This document shows positions 5,236 to 5,902 of a stretch of DNA of 5,902 nucleotides, in pieces; the stretch's first letter is position 1, and each line of letters opens with the position of its first letter. The notes below the pieces were generated by a model that was not told the DNA's origin, ran no database searches, and saw only the letters and a list, made by a program, of their open reading frames with translations. The DNA is from Candidatus Bathyarchaeota archaeon (GTDB lineage Archaea > Thermoproteota > Bathyarchaeia > TCS64). Where the stretch lies: assembly GCA_030601645.1 (NCBI GenBank), contig JAUWBQ010000117.1, forward strand, positions 1-5,902, given 5' to 3'. A program made the translations under genes and the position numbers.

Positions 5236-5313
5236 TATTGTTACGATTACTCCGGAATGCGCTGCCTAATGAATCATTTGATACCCATCCGTTTTTTTTT
5301 ACGACGGATGAAT
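5225..5313 (-). promoter_or_regulatory. Candidate two-state leader over the FAD-gene start codon
   Basis: In the minus-strand RNA, bases 5288-5279 (AUGGGUAUCA) are the exact complement of 5234-5225 (UGAUACCCAU), so a 10-bp stem would bury two bases of the AUG at 5235-5233, with a 44-nt loop. The upstream arm also belongs to another hairpin: AUUCAUCCGU (5313-5304) with ACGGAUGGGU (5292-5283), ten pairs including two G-U, with an A-rich 11-nt loop. The stems share 5288-5283 and cannot both form. This geometry is like a sequester/anti-sequester switch. It works only if transcription starts upstream of about 5313. A weak TATTT box at 5342-5338 would allow that. If the A9 run (5300-5292) acts as the promoter instead, the first hairpin would not be transcribed. 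Confidence 0.35.
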
Positions 5314-5361
5314 CGTGCATGACAAGTGCTATTGACCAAATAGGATTCAAGCAGAGCCTCC

Positions 5362-5392
5362 TCCGGATCCAAGAACCCACAGTGTCCGGATC
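5362..5392. repeat. Two TCCGGATC direct repeats 23 bp apart
   Basis: TCCGGATC occurs at 5362-5369 and 5385-5392; its TCCGGA core is also a palindrome. The copies are 23 bp apart, about two helical turns, in the gap between the DUF998-type gene and the FAD-protein gene, upstream of the candidate promoter for the latter. This fits a dimer-binding site pair, but the repeat is short and the sites also lie in a possible 27-codon frame. Confidence 0.3.
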
Positions 5393-5433
5393 GCCTCATG
5401 ATCTTCGAGAGCCAGCTCTGCTCGATCCATCAC

Positions 5434-5902
5434 TCAATACTTGTCCCATTTCCTCATCCTGTAGCCCAAGATGACGGACATGACCGAGGTCATGAGGGCC
5501 GAGACCGCCTCGGGGATGGCAACCCCGTCCCACTCCAGGGCCCAGATGAGGGCGGCCACGATCCCGGCGGCTACGGAGAGATACCCCAGATCCTTCATCC
5601 CGCTCCTGATCATGTAGGCGGAGAGGACGAACATCGAGACTGGGAGGGCGACGAAGAAGGCCACCGAGAAGATGATGTGGTGGGGCTTCACGGTCTCCGG
5701 GAAGACGCCTATGCCGAAGAGGAAGACGGCGGCAAGGAAGAGGGCCCCCGAGCCAGTCCTCCCAACAGTGTTCCCCTCGGTGAGCTCCCAGACCCCGATG
5801 GAGAAGGCCATCATGCAGAGGGCGGTGGCCATGAGCCCCCCGTTGAAGATGGTGGCTGTGAGACCGCTGACGCCGAGGTCGCTCAGAGCGTTCCCCGTCC
5901 AG
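5434..5902 (-). CDS. DUF998-family membrane protein, partial, lacks N-terminus
   Basis: The frame stays open to the right edge, so the real start is beyond 5902; the ATG at 5832 is internal, because 23 matching codons precede it. The visible 155 residues begin WTGNALSDLGVSG, which fits the conserved NxxSDLG loop after the first helix of DUF998 proteins. Further family-like features are the GIGVFPETVKPHHIIFS loop (about 74-90) and AIPE near position 128. About five hydrophobic helices are visible, ending in the positive tail YRMRKWDKY. The family's molecular function is unknown. The gene is on the same strand as the FAD-protein gene but 198 bp upstream of it, with possible control elements between, so co-transcription is uncertain. 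Confidence 0.85.
   Translation of the reverse strand, partial: WTGNALSDLGVSGLTATIFNGGLMATALCMMAFSIGVWELTEGNTVGRTGSGALFLAAVFLFGIGVFPETVKPHHIIFSVAFFVALPVSMFVLSAYMIRSGMKDLGYLSVAAGIVAALIWALEWDGVAIPEAVSALMTSVMSVILGYRMRKWDKY

Noticed and set aside
5286..5310. CATCCG-(T9)-CGGATG as an intrinsic terminator on the plus strand
   Set aside because: The T-run is in the loop rather than after the stem, and no plus-strand gene lies upstream within 3 kb.
4828..5322. A 164-codon plus-strand frame over the N-terminal part of the FAD-protein gene
   Set aside because: It is antisense to the FAD-binding region, which carries unmistakable motifs in the opposite strand.

Overview
The window looks archaeal. The best evidence is an arginine tRNA with anticodon GCG; bacteria normally read these codons with an ACG (inosine) tRNA. 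Most transcription units are also preceded by A/T-rich, TATA-like boxes about 25 nt before a short leader, and there are no recognisable bacterial -35/-10 pairs. The lineage cannot be fixed from this sequence. No insertion sequence, CRISPR array or origin is visible.

Left part (1-1319). A partial minus-strand gene runs off the left edge (213 to 1) and diverges from a small plus-strand gene for a helix-hairpin-helix (coiled-coil-like) protein (424-741). About 430 bases without a convincing gene follow (742-1172). They hold a possible remnant of a membrane-protein gene on the minus strand. The tRNA-Arg(GCG) gene (1173-1250), with encoded CCA and its own TATA-like box, comes next. 

Middle part (1320-3232). 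A 299-residue protein with two GNAT-type halves lies on the plus strand and converges with a minus-strand UbiA-type prenyltransferase gene. Between them is a perfect 7-bp hairpin with a GAGA loop.

Right part (2381-5902, all minus strand). A UDP-galactopyranose-mutase-like FAD protein and a family-2 glycosyltransferase are joined by a TAATG stop/start overlap. The UbiA-type gene follows after 66 bp with its own TATA box. FAD mutase-like enzyme, glycosyltransferase and polyprenyl-handling UbiA enzyme suggest a lipid-linked sugar or glycolipid pathway at the membrane. The gene types and order recall the mycobacterial glf-glfT2-ubiA cell-wall region, although an equivalent pathway is only an inference. 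A partial DUF998-type membrane protein gene lies upstream and runs off the right edge.

The least expected signal is in the leader of the FAD gene. A 10-bp perfect inverted repeat would pair across its start codon, and its upstream arm also belongs to a second, mutually exclusive hairpin. This resembles a two-state translational switch.
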